A DNA stretch of 64,000 nt from contig NZ_KQ955208.1 in NCBI RefSeq assembly GCF_001546115.1, forward strand, positions 1,764,321 to 1,828,320, given 5' to 3'. This document shows positions 17,046 to 25,939 of the stretch, in pieces. Source of the DNA: Paracoccus aminovorans (GTDB taxonomy: Bacteria; Pseudomonadota; Alphaproteobacteria; Rhodobacterales; Rhodobacteraceae). The notes under the pieces were generated by a model. It saw only the letters and a program-made list of their open reading frames with translations, was not told where the DNA came from and ran no database searches. Positions within the stretch are counted from its first letter, which is position 1. The number at the start of each line of letters is the position of its first letter. Made by a program: the position numbers and the translations under genes.

Positions 17046-17155
17046 GGCTGGTCCTTTCAGCAGGGCAATCCCGAGGCGGCGGTTCCGGTTCCCGGCGCGT
17101 TGACAGGCTTCGGGAATAGGGCCAAGACTGGCCGCGCCAACAACGGGAGGGATGC

Positions 17156-17860
17156 ATGAAGAAGGTCTATGCGAGCGCGGATGCTGCTCTTGACGGCCTG
17201 CTGCGGGACGGGATGCTGATCGCGGCCGGAGGGTTCGGGCTTTGCGGCATTCCCGAGCTGCTGATCGAGGCGATCCTGAAGGCCGGGACCAGGGACCTGA
17301 CCATCGCCTCCAACAATTGCGGCGTGGACGGGTTCGGGCTGGGCAAGCTCTTGGATTCGCGCCAGATCCGCAAGATGATCTCCTCCTATGTCGGCGAGAA
17401 CGCCGAGTTCATGCGGCAGTATCTCTCGGGCGAGCTGGAGCTGGAGTTCAACCCGCAGGGCACGCTGGCCGAGCGCATGCGGGCGGGCGGCGCCGGCATC
17501 CCGGGCTTCTACACGAAAACCGGCGTCGGCACGGTGATTGCCGAGGGCAAGGACCACAAGGATTTCGATGGCGAGACCTATATCCTCGAGCGCGGCATCG
17601 TCGCCGACCTGGCCATCGTCAAGGGCTGGAAGGCGGACGAGTCGGGCAACGTGATCTTCCGCAAGACCGCGCGCAACTTCAACGTGCCGGCGGCGAAATG
17701 CGGCCGCATCTGCATCTGCGAGGTCGAGGAAATCGTGCCGACCGGCAGCCTTGATGCGGACGCGATCCACCTGCCGGGGATCTATGTCCACCGCCTGATC
17801 CAGGGCCAGCACGAGAAGCGCATCGAGCAGCGCACCACCCGGAAGAAGGAGACCGTCTGA
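17156..17860 (+). CDS. scoA: 3-oxoacid CoA-transferase, subunit A
   Basis: A 234-residue subunit of a family I CoA-transferase, probably succinyl-CoA:3-ketoacid (acetoacetate) transferase, which activates acetoacetate for ketone or polyhydroxybutyrate catabolism. The family motif [13 protein letters not shown] is near the N-terminus, and [19 protein letters not shown] follows in the middle. The ATG at 17156 is preceded by GGGAGGG. Its stop overlaps the subunit B start by one base (TGATG), so the two are made in equal amounts. Confidence 0.93.
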   Translation: MKKVYASADAALDGLLRDGMLIAAGGFGLCGIPELLIEAILKAGTRDLTIASNNCGVDGFGLGKLLDSRQIRKMISSYVGENAEFMRQYLSGELELEFNPQGTLAERMRAGGAGIPGFYTKTGVGTVIAEGKDHKDFDGETYILERGIVADLAIVKGWKADESGNVIFRKTARNFNVPAAKCGRICICEVEEIVPTGSLDADAIHLPGIYVHRLIQGQHEKRIEQRTTRKKETV

Positions 17861-18504
17861 TGGCCGGCGAAATCAAGGGCTGGGACCGCAACCAGATGGC
17901 GGCGCGGGCCGCGCAGGAGCTGCAGGACGGCTGGTATGTGAACCTCGGCATCGGCATTCCGACGCTGGTGGCGAACTATATCCCCGAGGGGGTGCATGTG
18001 ACGCTGCAGTCCGAGAACGGCATGCTGGGCATCGGCCCCTTCCCCTATGAGGGCGAGGAGGACCCGGACCTGATCAACGCCGGCAAGCAGACGGTGACCG
18101 AACTGCCGCAGACCGCCTATTTCGATAGCTCCGAGAGCTTCGCCATGATCCGCGGCGGCAAGATCGCCATGGCGATCCTGGGCGCGATGGAGGTGGCCGA
18201 GAACGGCGACCTGGCGAACTGGATGATCCCGGGCAAGCTGGTGAAGGGCATGGGCGGCGCGATGGACCTGGTCGCCGGCGTGAAGCGGGTGGTGGTGGTG
18301 ATGGATCACACCTCGAAACATGGCGAGTCGAAGGTGCTGAAGGCCTGCACGCTGCCCTTGACCGGGCAGAAGGTGGTCAACCGCATCATCACCAACCTGG
18401 GCGTGCTGGACGTGGTTCCGGGCGGGCTGAAGATCGTCGAACTGGCCGATGGCGTCAGCGAGGACGCGCTGCGCGCGGCAACCGAGGCGGCGATCGTCGG
18501 CTGA
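17860..18504 (+). CDS. scoB: 3-oxoacid CoA-transferase, subunit B
   Basis: A 214-residue partner of the preceding subunit. The catalytic Glu is in the [10 protein letters not shown] motif (residues about 49-58), the residue that forms the enzyme-CoA thioester in this family. [19 protein letters not shown] and [11 protein letters not shown] stretches are also typical. It ends 15 bases before a copy of the modular intergenic element that leads into the next gene. The physiological substrate pair (succinyl-CoA and acetoacetate) is the family default. Confidence 0.93.
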   Translation: MAGEIKGWDRNQMAARAAQELQDGWYVNLGIGIPTLVANYIPEGVHVTLQSENGMLGIGPFPYEGEEDPDLINAGKQTVTELPQTAYFDSSESFAMIRGGKIAMAILGAMEVAENGDLANWMIPGKLVKGMGGAMDLVAGVKRVVVVMDHTSKHGESKVLKACTLPLTGQKVVNRIITNLGVLDVVPGGLKIVELADGVSEDALRAATEAAIVG

Positions 18505-18514
18505 GCGGCGCGAA

Positions 18515-18588
18515 GGGGAGGGGGCTGTCTGCCCCCTCTTGCGGCTTCGCCGCAATTCACCCCCGAGGATATTTGGACACAAAAGAGA
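18515..18588 (+). repeat. modular intergenic element, copy 2
   Basis: Hairpin GGGGGC-TGTCT-GCCCCC (18520-18536), second hairpin TTGCGG-CTTCG-CCGCAA (18539-18555), then the tail ACCCCCGAGGATATTTGGAC with ACAAAAGAGA running into the ATG at 18589. The purine-rich tail may serve as the ribosome-binding region of the next gene. Confidence 0.8.
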
Positions 18589-19164
18589 ATGATGCAGGCG
18601 GAGGAGATCGCGGGGCTGTTCACCCGCGATGGGCAGTATCTGTGCGCGAGGTGGGGGCGGCCGGTGGCGCCGGTGATCTTCGGCCTGGCGGATGAGAGCC
18701 TGGCGGTGTTCCGGGCCGCCACGGCGGCGGTGCTGGCCGATGCCCGTCATCCCCTGGCCGAGACCGATCCCGAGATGGGCGCCAATATGCTGGGCTTCTT
18801 TGTCCGCGATTGGGACGAGCTGGCGGGCGTGCCGGATTTCGACCGGCTGGTCGGGCAGCCCGGCCTGCCGGCGCGGCTGAAGGCGCAGCGGGCGGACCAG
18901 TACCGGGTGTTCCGCTTTGACGGCGACGGCGGCATCCGGGCCTGCATCACGCTGGTGGCCATGGGCGGCGCGCTGGCCGAGGCGCATCCGGGGCAATTGG
19001 CCGAGGCGCTGGCGGTGCGCGCGATGCTGACATTCGCCCGGGACGTGCAGCCCTCGGCCGCGCTGGCGCGGGTGATCCGCGCCGCCTATGATCCGGCGCT
19101 GCCGGTGGTGGCGCGGGACGCCTCGCATGCGCTGCGGCTGGCGGCGCGGGCGTCCCTGGCCTGA
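18589..19164 (+). CDS. conserved hypothetical protein
   Basis: A 191-residue protein I do not recognise by name. It opens with EEIAGLFTRDGQYLCARWGR and VAPVIFGLADESLAVFRAAT, has a middle segment ETDPEMGANMLGFFVRDWDE, and ends in a helical Ala/Arg-rich stretch. There is no signal peptide, membrane segment or metal motif. Position between scoB and topA, behind a repeat element, gives no functional clue. The composition matches the neighbours, so it is probably an ordinary lineage-specific chromosomal gene. Confidence 0.75.
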   Translation: MMQAEEIAGLFTRDGQYLCARWGRPVAPVIFGLADESLAVFRAATAAVLADARHPLAETDPEMGANMLGFFVRDWDELAGVPDFDRLVGQPGLPARLKAQRADQYRVFRFDGDGGIRACITLVAMGGALAEAHPGQLAEALAVRAMLTFARDVQPSAALARVIRAAYDPALPVVARDASHALRLAARASLA

Positions 19165-21726
19165 CTATTCGGCTTTTTTCGCGGTTTTTTTCGCGGCGGG
19201 CTTCTTGGCAGCGGCTTTCCTGGCCGGAGGCTTTTCGGCCTTGGCGGCGGTCTTCCGGGCCGGTTTCTTCGCCTTGCCGGCCTTTTCCGCGACCAGCTCC
19301 AGCGCCCGCTCCAAGGTCACGGCGCCCGGCTCCAGGTCGCGCGGCAGGGTGGCGTTGACCTTGCCCCATTTGACATAGGGGCCGTAGCGGCCGGCCATGA
19401 CCTGCACCGGGCCGCCCTCGGGGTGTTCGCCCAGTTCCGCCAGCGGCGCGGCGGCGGCGGCGCGGCCGCGGGTGACCTTCTGGGCCAGCACCTCGACGGC
19501 GCGGTTCATGCCGATGGTGAAGACCTCGTCCACCTCGGGCAGGTTCGCGTATTTGCTGCCGTGCTTCACATAGGGGCCATAGCGGCCGATGCCGGCCTCG
19601 ACCGGCACGCCGTCCTCGGGGTGCGGGCCGATTTCGCGCGGCAGCGCCAGCAGGGCCAGCGCCTTTTCCAGATCGACCGCGGCCAGCTCCCAGCCCTTGG
19701 GGATCGAGGCGCGCGGCGGCTTCGGCTGCTCGGCCGTGGCCTCGCCGCGCTGGACATAGGGGCCGAAGCGGCCGTTCTTCAGGCTGATCTCGTCGCCCTT
19801 GTCGGTGCCCAGCACGGTGTCGCCGACCACCTCGGCATCGGGGCTGCTGATCGGCCGGGTAAAGCGGCACTCGGGGTAGTTGGTGCAGCCGATGAAGGCC
19901 CCGCCCGAGCGCGCCGTCTTCAGGTGCAGCCGGCCCTTGTGGCACAGCGGGCATTCTCGCGGATCGCTGCCATCGGCGCGCGGCGGGTAGAGCGCGGGCG
20001 CGAGCGCGTCGTCGATCGCCTCGAGCACCTCGGTGATGCGCAATTCGCTGGTGCCTTCCAGTGCGGCGGTGAAGTCCCGCCAGAAGCGGCGCAGCACCTC
20101 GCGATAGGCCAGGTCGCCGGCGCTGATGTCGTCGAGTTCGCCCTCCAGATGCGCGGTGAAGTCGTAGCTGACATAGCGCGGGAAGTATTTCAGCAGGAAG
20201 ATGGTGACCAGCCGGCCCTTGTCCTCGGGGATCAGGCGGTTCTGCTCCTTGCGGACATAGTCGCGGTCCTGGATCGTGGTGACGATGCTGGCATAGGTCG
20301 AGGGCCGGCCGATGCCCAGCTCCTCCATGCGCTTGACCAGCGTCGCCTCGGTATAGCGCGGCGGCGGCTGGGTGAAATGCTGCTCGGGCGTGACCGAGCG
20401 CTTGTCGGTCGCCTCGCCCTCCTGGATCGGCGGCAGGCGGCGGCCGTCCTCGTCGTCCTCGTCGTCGCGGCCCTGGTCATAGACGCGCAGGAAGCCGTCG
20501 AAGAGCATGACCTGGCCATTGGCGCGCAGGCCGACCTGGCCGTCGGGGCTGGCGATCTCGACCGTGGTGCGCTCCATGCGGGCCGATTCCATCTGGCTGG
20601 CGATGGTGCGCTTCCAGATCAGGTCGTAAAGCGCCTTCTGGTCCTTGTCCGCCACCGGCAGCCGGTCGGGCGACAGGCCCATGTCGGTCGGGCGGATGCA
20701 CTCATGCGCCTCTTGCGCGTTCTTGGCCTTGTTCTTGTACATACGCGGCGATTTCGGCAGATATTCCGCGCCGAAACGGGCCTTGATCGCGTCGCGGGCG
20801 GCCATCACCGCCTCGGGCGCCATGTCGATGCCGTCGGTCCGCATATAGGTGATGTGGCCGGCCTCATAGAGCCGCTGCGCCGCCGACATGCAGGCCCGCG
20901 CGCCCAGGCCCAGCTTGCGGCTGGCCTCCTGCTGCAGGGTCGAAGTCATGAAGGGCGGCCAGGGATTGCGGCTGGCGGGCTTGGCCGAGACGCTGGCGAC
21001 CTTCAGGTCGCGCGAGCGGATCGCGGCGACGGCCAGCTTGGCGGCTTCTTCATCGGCGATGTCGAAGCGTTCCAGCTTCTTGCCGCCGAAGACGGTCATG
21101 GTGGCGTCGAATTCATCGCCGCGCGGGGTCGCCAGGCGGGCATGGACCGACCAGTATTCGCGGGCCTTGAAGGCCTCGATCTCCATCTCGCGGTCGACGA
21201 TGATGCGCAGGGCGACGGATTGCACCCGGCCGGCCGACTTGGCACCGGGCAGCTTGCGCCACAAGACCGGCGACAGGTTGAAGCCGACCAGGTAATCCAG
21301 CGCCCGGCGCGCCAGATAGGCATCGACCAGCGGCTGGTCGATCTGGCGCGGATTGGCCATCGCCTCGGTCACGGCATTCTTGGTGATGGCGTTGAAGGTG
21401 ACGCGGCTGACCTCGGCACCCTTCTTCAGGGCCGGCGCCAGCGTCTCCAGCAGGTGCCAGGAGATCGCCTCGCCCTCGCGGTCGGGGTCGGTAGCGAGGA
21501 TCAGGTTCGGGTCGCCCGCCAGGGCATCCTTGATCGCCTTGACATGCTTGCGCGAGTCCGCCGCCACCTCCCATTTCATGGCGAAATCGGCATCGGGATC
21601 GACGCTGCCATCCTTGGGCGGCAGATCGCGGACATGGCCGAAGGACGCCAGAACCGTATAGTCGTCGCCCAGGTATTTATTGATCGTCTTGGCCTTGGCC
21701 GGGGATTCAACGACGACGACAGGCAT
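19165..21726 (-). CDS. topA: DNA topoisomerase I
   Basis: An 853-residue type IA topoisomerase that relaxes negative supercoils. The TOPRIM domain opens the protein (VVVESPAKAKTINKYLG, with DPDREGEAISWHL). The active-site Tyr is in EAGHITYMRTDG. One clear C4 zinc-ribbon region (CPLCHKGRLHLK...CTNYPEC) is followed by several single-strand-binding repeats built on GRYGPYVK/GRFGPYVQ. The C-terminus is a Lys/Ala/Pro tail of about 45 residues, common in alphaproteobacterial TopA and probably DNA-binding. It converges with the hypothetical gene at 18589, whose stop lies directly next to its own. Confidence 0.97.
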   Translation of the reverse strand: MPVVVVESPAKAKTINKYLGDDYTVLASFGHVRDLPPKDGSVDPDADFAMKWEVAADSRKHVKAIKDALAGDPNLILATDPDREGEAISWHLLETLAPALKKGAEVSRVTFNAITKNAVTEAMANPRQIDQPLVDAYLARRALDYLVGFNLSPVLWRKLPGAKSAGRVQSVALRIIVDREMEIEAFKAREYWSVHARLATPRGDEFDATMTVFGGKKLERFDIADEEAAKLAVAAIRSRDLKVASVSAKPASRNPWPPFMTSTLQQEASRKLGLGARACMSAAQRLYEAGHITYMRTDGIDMAPEAVMAARDAIKARFGAEYLPKSPRMYKNKAKNAQEAHECIRPTDMGLSPDRLPVADKDQKALYDLIWKRTIASQMESARMERTTVEIASPDGQVGLRANGQVMLFDGFLRVYDQGRDDEDDEDGRRLPPIQEGEATDKRSVTPEQHFTQPPPRYTEATLVKRMEELGIGRPSTYASIVTTIQDRDYVRKEQNRLIPEDKGRLVTIFLLKYFPRYVSYDFTAHLEGELDDISAGDLAYREVLRRFWRDFTAALEGTSELRITEVLEAIDDALAPALYPPRADGSDPRECPLCHKGRLHLKTARSGGAFIGCTNYPECRFTRPISSPDAEVVGDTVLGTDKGDEISLKNGRFGPYVQRGEATAEQPKPPRASIPKGWELAAVDLEKALALLALPREIGPHPEDGVPVEAGIGRYGPYVKHGSKYANLPEVDEVFTIGMNRAVEVLAQKVTRGRAAAAAPLAELGEHPEGGPVQVMAGRYGPYVKWGKVNATLPRDLEPGAVTLERALELVAEKAGKAKKPARKTAAKAEKPPARKAAAKKPAAKKTAKKAE

Positions 21727-21789
21727 GAAAATTCCTTCGCATGATTCGGCGCCGGAACATGGGCACAGCCCGGCGGACTGTCAACGCCG

Positions 21790-21841
21790 GGCTTCTTTCT
21801 TGTCCAAATATCCTGCGGGGGTCCGGGGGCGCAAAGCCCCC
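21790..21841 (-). repeat. modular intergenic element, copy 3 (reversed)
   Basis: On the minus strand: hairpin GGGGGCTTTGCGCCCCC (21825-21841), no clear second hairpin, then GGATATTTGGACAAGAAAG. It lies between fpr (ends 21851) and topA (starts 21726), with the tail pointing at topA as copy 2 points at its downstream gene. Confidence 0.78.
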
Positions 21842-21850
21842 GGCAGCGGG

Positions 21851-22690
21851 TCAGATGCCGTCGCCGACGAAGGCCTTTTCGACAACGAATTCCTTGGGCT
21901 CGCTGTTGGCGCCCTCGCGCAGGCCGAAGCCTTCCAGCACCGCCTTCACATCGGTGTTGAAGGCCAGGCTGCCGCAGATCATGGCGCGGTCATTCGCCGC
22001 ATCCATCGGCGGCAGGCCCAGATCGGCAAAGACCTTGCCCGAGGTCAGGTTGTCGGTGATCCGGCCCATATGGGGCGACGTCTCGCGCGTGGTCGTCGGG
22101 TAATAGAGCAGCCGGCTGGCGAATGCCTCGCCGTAAAGCTCGCCCAGCAGCGGGTCGTGCTTCAGGTTCTCGACCAGCTCGCGGCCATAGGCCAGTTCGT
22201 CGGCGGTGCGGCAGGTGTGCATCATGATGACCTGCTCGAAACGCTCATAGCTTTCCGGCTCGCGCATCAGGCTGGCGAAGGGCGCGATGCCGGTGCCGGT
22301 GGCGAGGAACCACAGCCGCTTGCCGGGCAGAAGCGCGTCCAGCACCAGCGTGCCCACCGGCTTCGGGCGCAGGATGATCTCGTCGCCCGGCCGGATGTTC
22401 TGCAGCTTCGAGGTCAGCGGCCCGTCCGGCACCTTGATCGAATAGAATTCCAGCTCGTCGTCCCAGGCCGGCGAGGCGATGGAATAGGCGCGCAGGATCG
22501 GCTTGCCGTTGTCGCCGGGCAGGCCGATCATCACGAACTCGCCCGAGCGGAAGCGCAGCGAGGCCGGCCGCGTCACGCGGAACGAGAACAGCCGGTCGGT
22601 CCAGTGCCGCACCGCGGTCACGGTCTGGGCGTCGGGCAGGGTCTTTGCGGGTTTGGCGGCAACTTCGGCCACGGGCACATCCAGGGTCAT
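21851..22690 (-). CDS. fpr: ferredoxin-NADP reductase
   Basis: A 279-residue flavoenzyme moving electrons between NADPH and ferredoxin or flavodoxin. The FAD-binding motif RAYSIASP is present, with the NADP-binding TGTGIAPFASLMR and the C-terminal aromatic region replaced by the extended tail KEFVVEKAFVGDGI of the bacterial subclass. Placement after the sulfur assimilation block fits a role in feeding the sulfite reductase, though the 51-base gap may hold its own promoter. The ATG at 22690 is preceded by a weak site. Confidence 0.92.
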   Translation of the reverse strand: MTLDVPVAEVAAKPAKTLPDAQTVTAVRHWTDRLFSFRVTRPASLRFRSGEFVMIGLPGDNGKPILRAYSIASPAWDDELEFYSIKVPDGPLTSKLQNIRPGDEIILRPKPVGTLVLDALLPGKRLWFLATGTGIAPFASLMREPESYERFEQVIMMHTCRTADELAYGRELVENLKHDPLLGELYGEAFASRLLYYPTTTRETSPHMGRITDNLTSGKVFADLGLPPMDAANDRAMICGSLAFNTDVKAVLEGFGLREGANSEPKEFVVEKAFVGDGI

Positions 22691-22741
22691 GTCGATTCCG
22701 GTCTATCTAGATCACAAGGGCGCCGGGGGGAAACCCCGGAC

Positions 22742-23113
22742 TCAACCAGCAAGGCGCGACCGATGGTCCCAATCCTGCCAGTCGGCACGGTAGAGCCACT
22801 GTTCCTGTGGCTGGCGGGCGGCGAGCGCGGCCGGGATGCGGACTTCGTCGAAGCCCACCCGGCGCGCCATGGCGTATTGGTCGGCGATCAGGCCGCCCAC
22901 GGCGCGCAGGCGACCCTTGTAGCCCTTTTGCCGCAAGAGCCGCGCCAGCGAAAAGCCGCGACCGTCGGTCATTGCCGGGAAGTCGATGGCCAGCAGCTCG
23001 TGGCCAAGATAGTCGTCCAGCGTGGCCAGGTCGGTGCCGGGGGCCAGGACGACCGGCTCGGCGCCGTCATCGGGATGGAAGCCGTCGTCGCGGACCAGAA
23101 AGAAATCGCTCAT
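22742..23113 (-). CDS. DUF934 family protein of the sulfite reduction operon
   Basis: A 123-residue small protein regularly linked to CysI/CysH in alphaproteobacteria. Its typical core is LLAIDFPAMTDGRGFSLARLLR and LRAVGGLIADQYAMARRVGFDE. It has no cysteine cluster and its function is unproven; an accessory role in assimilatory sulfite reduction is inferred from constant genome linkage. The start at 23113 overlaps the cysH stop by four bases (ATGA), so it is translationally coupled. Confidence 0.88.
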   Translation of the reverse strand: MSDFFLVRDDGFHPDDGAEPVVLAPGTDLATLDDYLGHELLAIDFPAMTDGRGFSLARLLRQKGYKGRLRAVGGLIADQYAMARRVGFDEVRIPAALAARQPQEQWLYRADWQDWDHRSRLAG

Positions 23114-23841
23114 GTGTTCGCTCCTGCGCGGACCATCTTGCCGCCGATGAAGTGGATGCCGCATTCGGTCTTGGCCTGGCCGCGCCAGCGCCCGGCGCGC
23201 GGGTCCTCGCCCGGCTTGATGGGCGAGGTGCAGGGCGCGCAGCCGATCGAGGCATAGCCCTTGGCGACCAGCGGATGCCGCGGCAGGTTGTTTTCCGCCA
23301 TGTATTCCTGCACGTCCTCGCGCCGCCAATGCGCCAGGGGATTGATGCGCAGGCGCGAGGGCGGCTCGGATTCGAAGAAGTCGAGCTGCTGGCGCTCGCC
23401 GCCCTGGAAACGCTTGCGGCCGGTGATCCAGGCGTCGAACTTGGACAGCTCGCGCTCCAGCGGAATGGTCTTGCGGAAATCGCAGCAGGCGTCGGTGTTG
23501 AACTGGTGCAGCGTGCCGTCCGGGTCGTTCAGCGCCACCTCGCGTTCGGTGGCGCGGATCACCCGCACGTCGGTCAGGCCCAGCTTGCGCGTGACCTCGA
23601 GCTGATAGTCCAGCGTTTCCTGGAACAGCATCATCGTGTCGATGAACAGCACCGGCGTGCCCGGCGCCACCACCGAGACCATGTGCAGGAGCACCACCGA
23701 TTCCGAGCCGAAGGACGAGACCAGCGTCGTCGAACCCAAGTCCGGGTCCTTCAACGCGCGGCGCAGCACCTCGGTCGCGGCATGATGCTTGTAGCGATCA
23801 TTCAACCGCGCGGCGCGCGCGTCCAGCGTGTCGTCAAGCAT
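23110..23841 (-). CDS. cysH: phosphoadenylyl/adenylyl-sulfate reductase, [4Fe-4S] APS type
   Basis: A 243-residue assimilatory reductase converting activated sulfate to sulfite. The PAPS/APS-binding core is visible (VSSFGSESVVLLHMV and INPLAHWRREDV). The C-terminal ECGIH holds the catalytic Cys. Two cysteine pairs (DACCDFRK and IGCAPCTSP) mark the iron-sulfur form that usually uses adenylyl sulfate rather than PAPS. The start at 23841 overlaps the upstream reductase stop by eight bases. The operon order DUF2849-cysI-cysH-DUF934 is the standard one in this lineage. Confidence 0.92.
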   Translation of the reverse strand: MLDDTLDARAARLNDRYKHHAATEVLRRALKDPDLGSTTLVSSFGSESVVLLHMVSVVAPGTPVLFIDTMMLFQETLDYQLEVTRKLGLTDVRVIRATEREVALNDPDGTLHQFNTDACCDFRKTIPLERELSKFDAWITGRKRFQGGERQQLDFFESEPPSRLRINPLAHWRREDVQEYMAENNLPRHPLVAKGYASIGCAPCTSPIKPGEDPRAGRWRGQAKTECGIHFIGGKMVRAGANT

Positions 23842-25498
23842 CGGCCGGATACAGCGCCGCCTTGAACGGCGCCACCCCAAGACGGCGATAGGCGTCGATG
23901 AAGCGTTCCTCGGGCGATTCCCGCAGCGCCAGATAGGCGTCGACCAGCCGGTCGATGGCCGGCACCACCTCGTCCGCCGGGAAACCGGCGCCGGCGCGCT
24001 GGCCCAGCGTCGGGATCTCGTAGCCATCGCCGCCCAGCGTGATCTGATAGTTCTCGACGCCGGCCCGATCCAGGCCCAGGATGCCGATATGGCCCAGGTG
24101 ATGATGGCCGCAGGCGTTGATGCAGCCCGAGATGCGGATCTTCATCTCGCCGATGTCGTCTTCCAGGCCGCGGGCGCGGAAATGCGCGGCGATGTCCTGC
24201 GCGATCGGGATCGAGCGCGCGGTCGCCAGGGTGCAATAGTCCATGCCGGGGCAAGAGATGATGTCGGTGATCTTGCCGAAGTTCGCCGTCGCCAGCCCGA
24301 CCGGGCGCAGCGCCTCGTAAAGCTCGGCCAGGTCGGCCTTGCGCACATGCGGCAGCACCAGGTTCTGGTCGTGGTTCACCCGGATGTCGCCATGGGCCAG
24401 CCGCTCGGCCAGGTCGGCCACCAGCCGCATCTGGTCGGCGCTCATGTCGCCCGGCGTGGCGCCCGGCGCCTTCAGCGTGACGATGACGCTGGCATAGCCC
24501 GGCACCTTGTGCGGGTGCAGGTTGGTGTCGGTCCAAGAGCGGAAGGCGCCGTTCGCGGCGCGCGCGGCCTCATAACCCTCGACCGGCGCGTCCAGGAACT
24601 CCGGCGGCGCGAAACGCTCGCGCAGGTCACGCAGGATCTCCTGGTCCAGGCCCGAGAACTGCCGGCGGCGCTGCGCGAACTCTGCCTCGACATCGGCGCG
24701 GAACACGTCCAGACCGCGCTCGTTCACGGTGATCTTGATGCGGGCCTTCCATTTGTTGTCGCGCCGGCCGGTCAGGTTATAGACCGACAGGATCGCTTCC
24801 AGATAGGGCAGCAGGTCCGCCTGCGGCAGGAATTCCCGGATCACCTGGCCCAGATAGGGCGTGCGGCCCAAGCCGCCGCCGACCCAGACCTGGAAGCCGC
24901 GCTGGCCGTCCTGCTCGACGATGCGCAAGCCGATGTCATAGGCCGAGACCGCCGAGCGGTCCTGCTTGCCGGCCGAGACCGAGATCTTGAACTTGCGCGG
25001 CAGGAACTGGAATTCGGCATGGTCGGTGGACCAGATGCGGATCAGCTCGGCCCAGGGGCGCGGGTCCTCCAGCTCGTCGGCGGCGGCGCCGGCGAAGGCG
25101 TCGGCATTGACGTTGCGGATGGTATTGCCCGAGGTCTGGATCGAGTGGATGCCGACCGAGTTCAGCGCATCCATCGAATCCGGGATATCGACCAGCTTGT
25201 GCCAGTGGAACTGGATATTGGTGCGGGTGGTGAAATGGCCATAGCCGCGGTCCCAGCGCTCGGCCACATGGCCCAGCATGCGCATCTGGTCCGGGGTCAG
25301 CGCGCCATAGGGGATTGCCACCCGGTACATATAGGAATGCAGCTGCAGATAGACGCCGTTCTTCAGCCGCAGCGGCCGGAATTCCTCTTCGGTCAGGCTG
25401 CCGTCCAGGCGGCGCTCGACCTGGCGGCGGAACTGCTGGGCGCGGTGGCGCAGGTATTCGCGATGCTGGTCGTTGTGCTGGGGACGCGCGTCAAACAT
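23834..25498 (-). CDS. cysI: nitrite/sulfite reductase, siroheme type (CysI-like)
   Basis: A 554-residue assimilatory sulfite reductase haemoprotein. Two ferredoxin-like half domains precede the repeated sirohaem-binding halves. The paired cysteine motifs (ISCPGMDYCTLA and SGCINACGHHHLGHIG) hold the [4Fe-4S]-siroheme centre. The N-terminus YRVAIPYGALTPDQMR and HFTTRTNIQFHW fits the family. The ATG at 25498 overlaps the DUF2849 gene by eight bases. Context with cysH argues for sulfite rather than nitrite as substrate. No separate cysJ flavoprotein is near, so electrons may come from ferredoxin through the fpr product. Confidence 0.92.
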   Translation of the reverse strand: MFDARPQHNDQHREYLRHRAQQFRRQVERRLDGSLTEEEFRPLRLKNGVYLQLHSYMYRVAIPYGALTPDQMRMLGHVAERWDRGYGHFTTRTNIQFHWHKLVDIPDSMDALNSVGIHSIQTSGNTIRNVNADAFAGAAADELEDPRPWAELIRIWSTDHAEFQFLPRKFKISVSAGKQDRSAVSAYDIGLRIVEQDGQRGFQVWVGGGLGRTPYLGQVIREFLPQADLLPYLEAILSVYNLTGRRDNKWKARIKITVNERGLDVFRADVEAEFAQRRRQFSGLDQEILRDLRERFAPPEFLDAPVEGYEAARAANGAFRSWTDTNLHPHKVPGYASVIVTLKAPGATPGDMSADQMRLVADLAERLAHGDIRVNHDQNLVLPHVRKADLAELYEALRPVGLATANFGKITDIISCPGMDYCTLATARSIPIAQDIAAHFRARGLEDDIGEMKIRISGCINACGHHHLGHIGILGLDRAGVENYQITLGGDGYEIPTLGQRAGAGFPADEVVPAIDRLVDAYLALRESPEERFIDAYRRLGVAPFKAALYPADA

Positions 25499-25817
25499 GG
25501 CTGGCCTCGGCTTCGGCTTGCTGGAAATGCTTGTGGGTCGGGCCGCTGCGGCGGAACGCTTCGCGGAAATGCGCCGGCTCGGGGCGGCCGTCGGGCCCGC
25601 GCCTGGCTTCGACCAGATAGGCGCCGACGACCAGGCCGGCCTGGGCGATGGCGTCGAGCAGGGCCAGCTCGGCGATGGCCTCGTCCTCGAACAGCTCGGC
25701 CTCGCGCGGGTCGGCGGTCCACTGGCCGTTACGCATCCACACGCAATGGCCCATGCGCAGGTCATTCGCCGTGATGACGCCGGGGGTTGCGGGGGATGGG
25801 GTGAAGCCCTTGGACAT
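25491..25817 (-). CDS. DUF2849 family protein
   Basis: A 108-residue protein found ahead of cysI in many alphaproteobacteria. The core is ITANDLRMGHCVWMRNGQW and DEAIAELALLDAIAQAG, with the tail FREAFRRSGPTHKHF. There is no known activity; linkage suggests a role with sulfite reductase. The ATG at 25817 is the first gene of the operon, facing an Lrp-type regulator across 122 bases. In related genomes a siroheme synthase gene often precedes it; none is seen here. Confidence 0.88.
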   Translation of the reverse strand: MSKGFTPSPATPGVITANDLRMGHCVWMRNGQWTADPREAELFEDEAIAELALLDAIAQAGLVVGAYLVEARRGPDGRPEPAHFREAFRRSGPTHKHFQQAEAEASHV

Positions 25818-25845
25818 GGCCTTTGCCTTTCGTTTTCCGTCCCTG

Positions 25846-25872
25846 CAATATAGAAAATAATCCCCCATATTG
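25846..25872. promoter_or_regulatory. inverted repeat in the divergent lrp/sulfur-operon promoter
   Basis: CAATAT at 25846 and ATATTG at 25867, separated by 15 bases, sit in the only AT-rich stretch between the DUF2849 start (25817) and the Lrp-type regulator start (25940). It is a plausible operator for that regulator; the match to any known site is not established. Confidence 0.45.
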
Positions 25873-25939
25873 ACGAGTGGGGCGGAGAAATAAGAAACAT
25901 CTCCCGCGGTTCCGCGCGAGCGTAGGAAGGGATTTCACG

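Noticed and set aside
19423..21744. A 773-codon plus-strand frame opposite topA
   Set aside because: It has shadow composition with no motifs, while the topA reading has TOPRIM, the active Tyr and zinc ribbon motifs.
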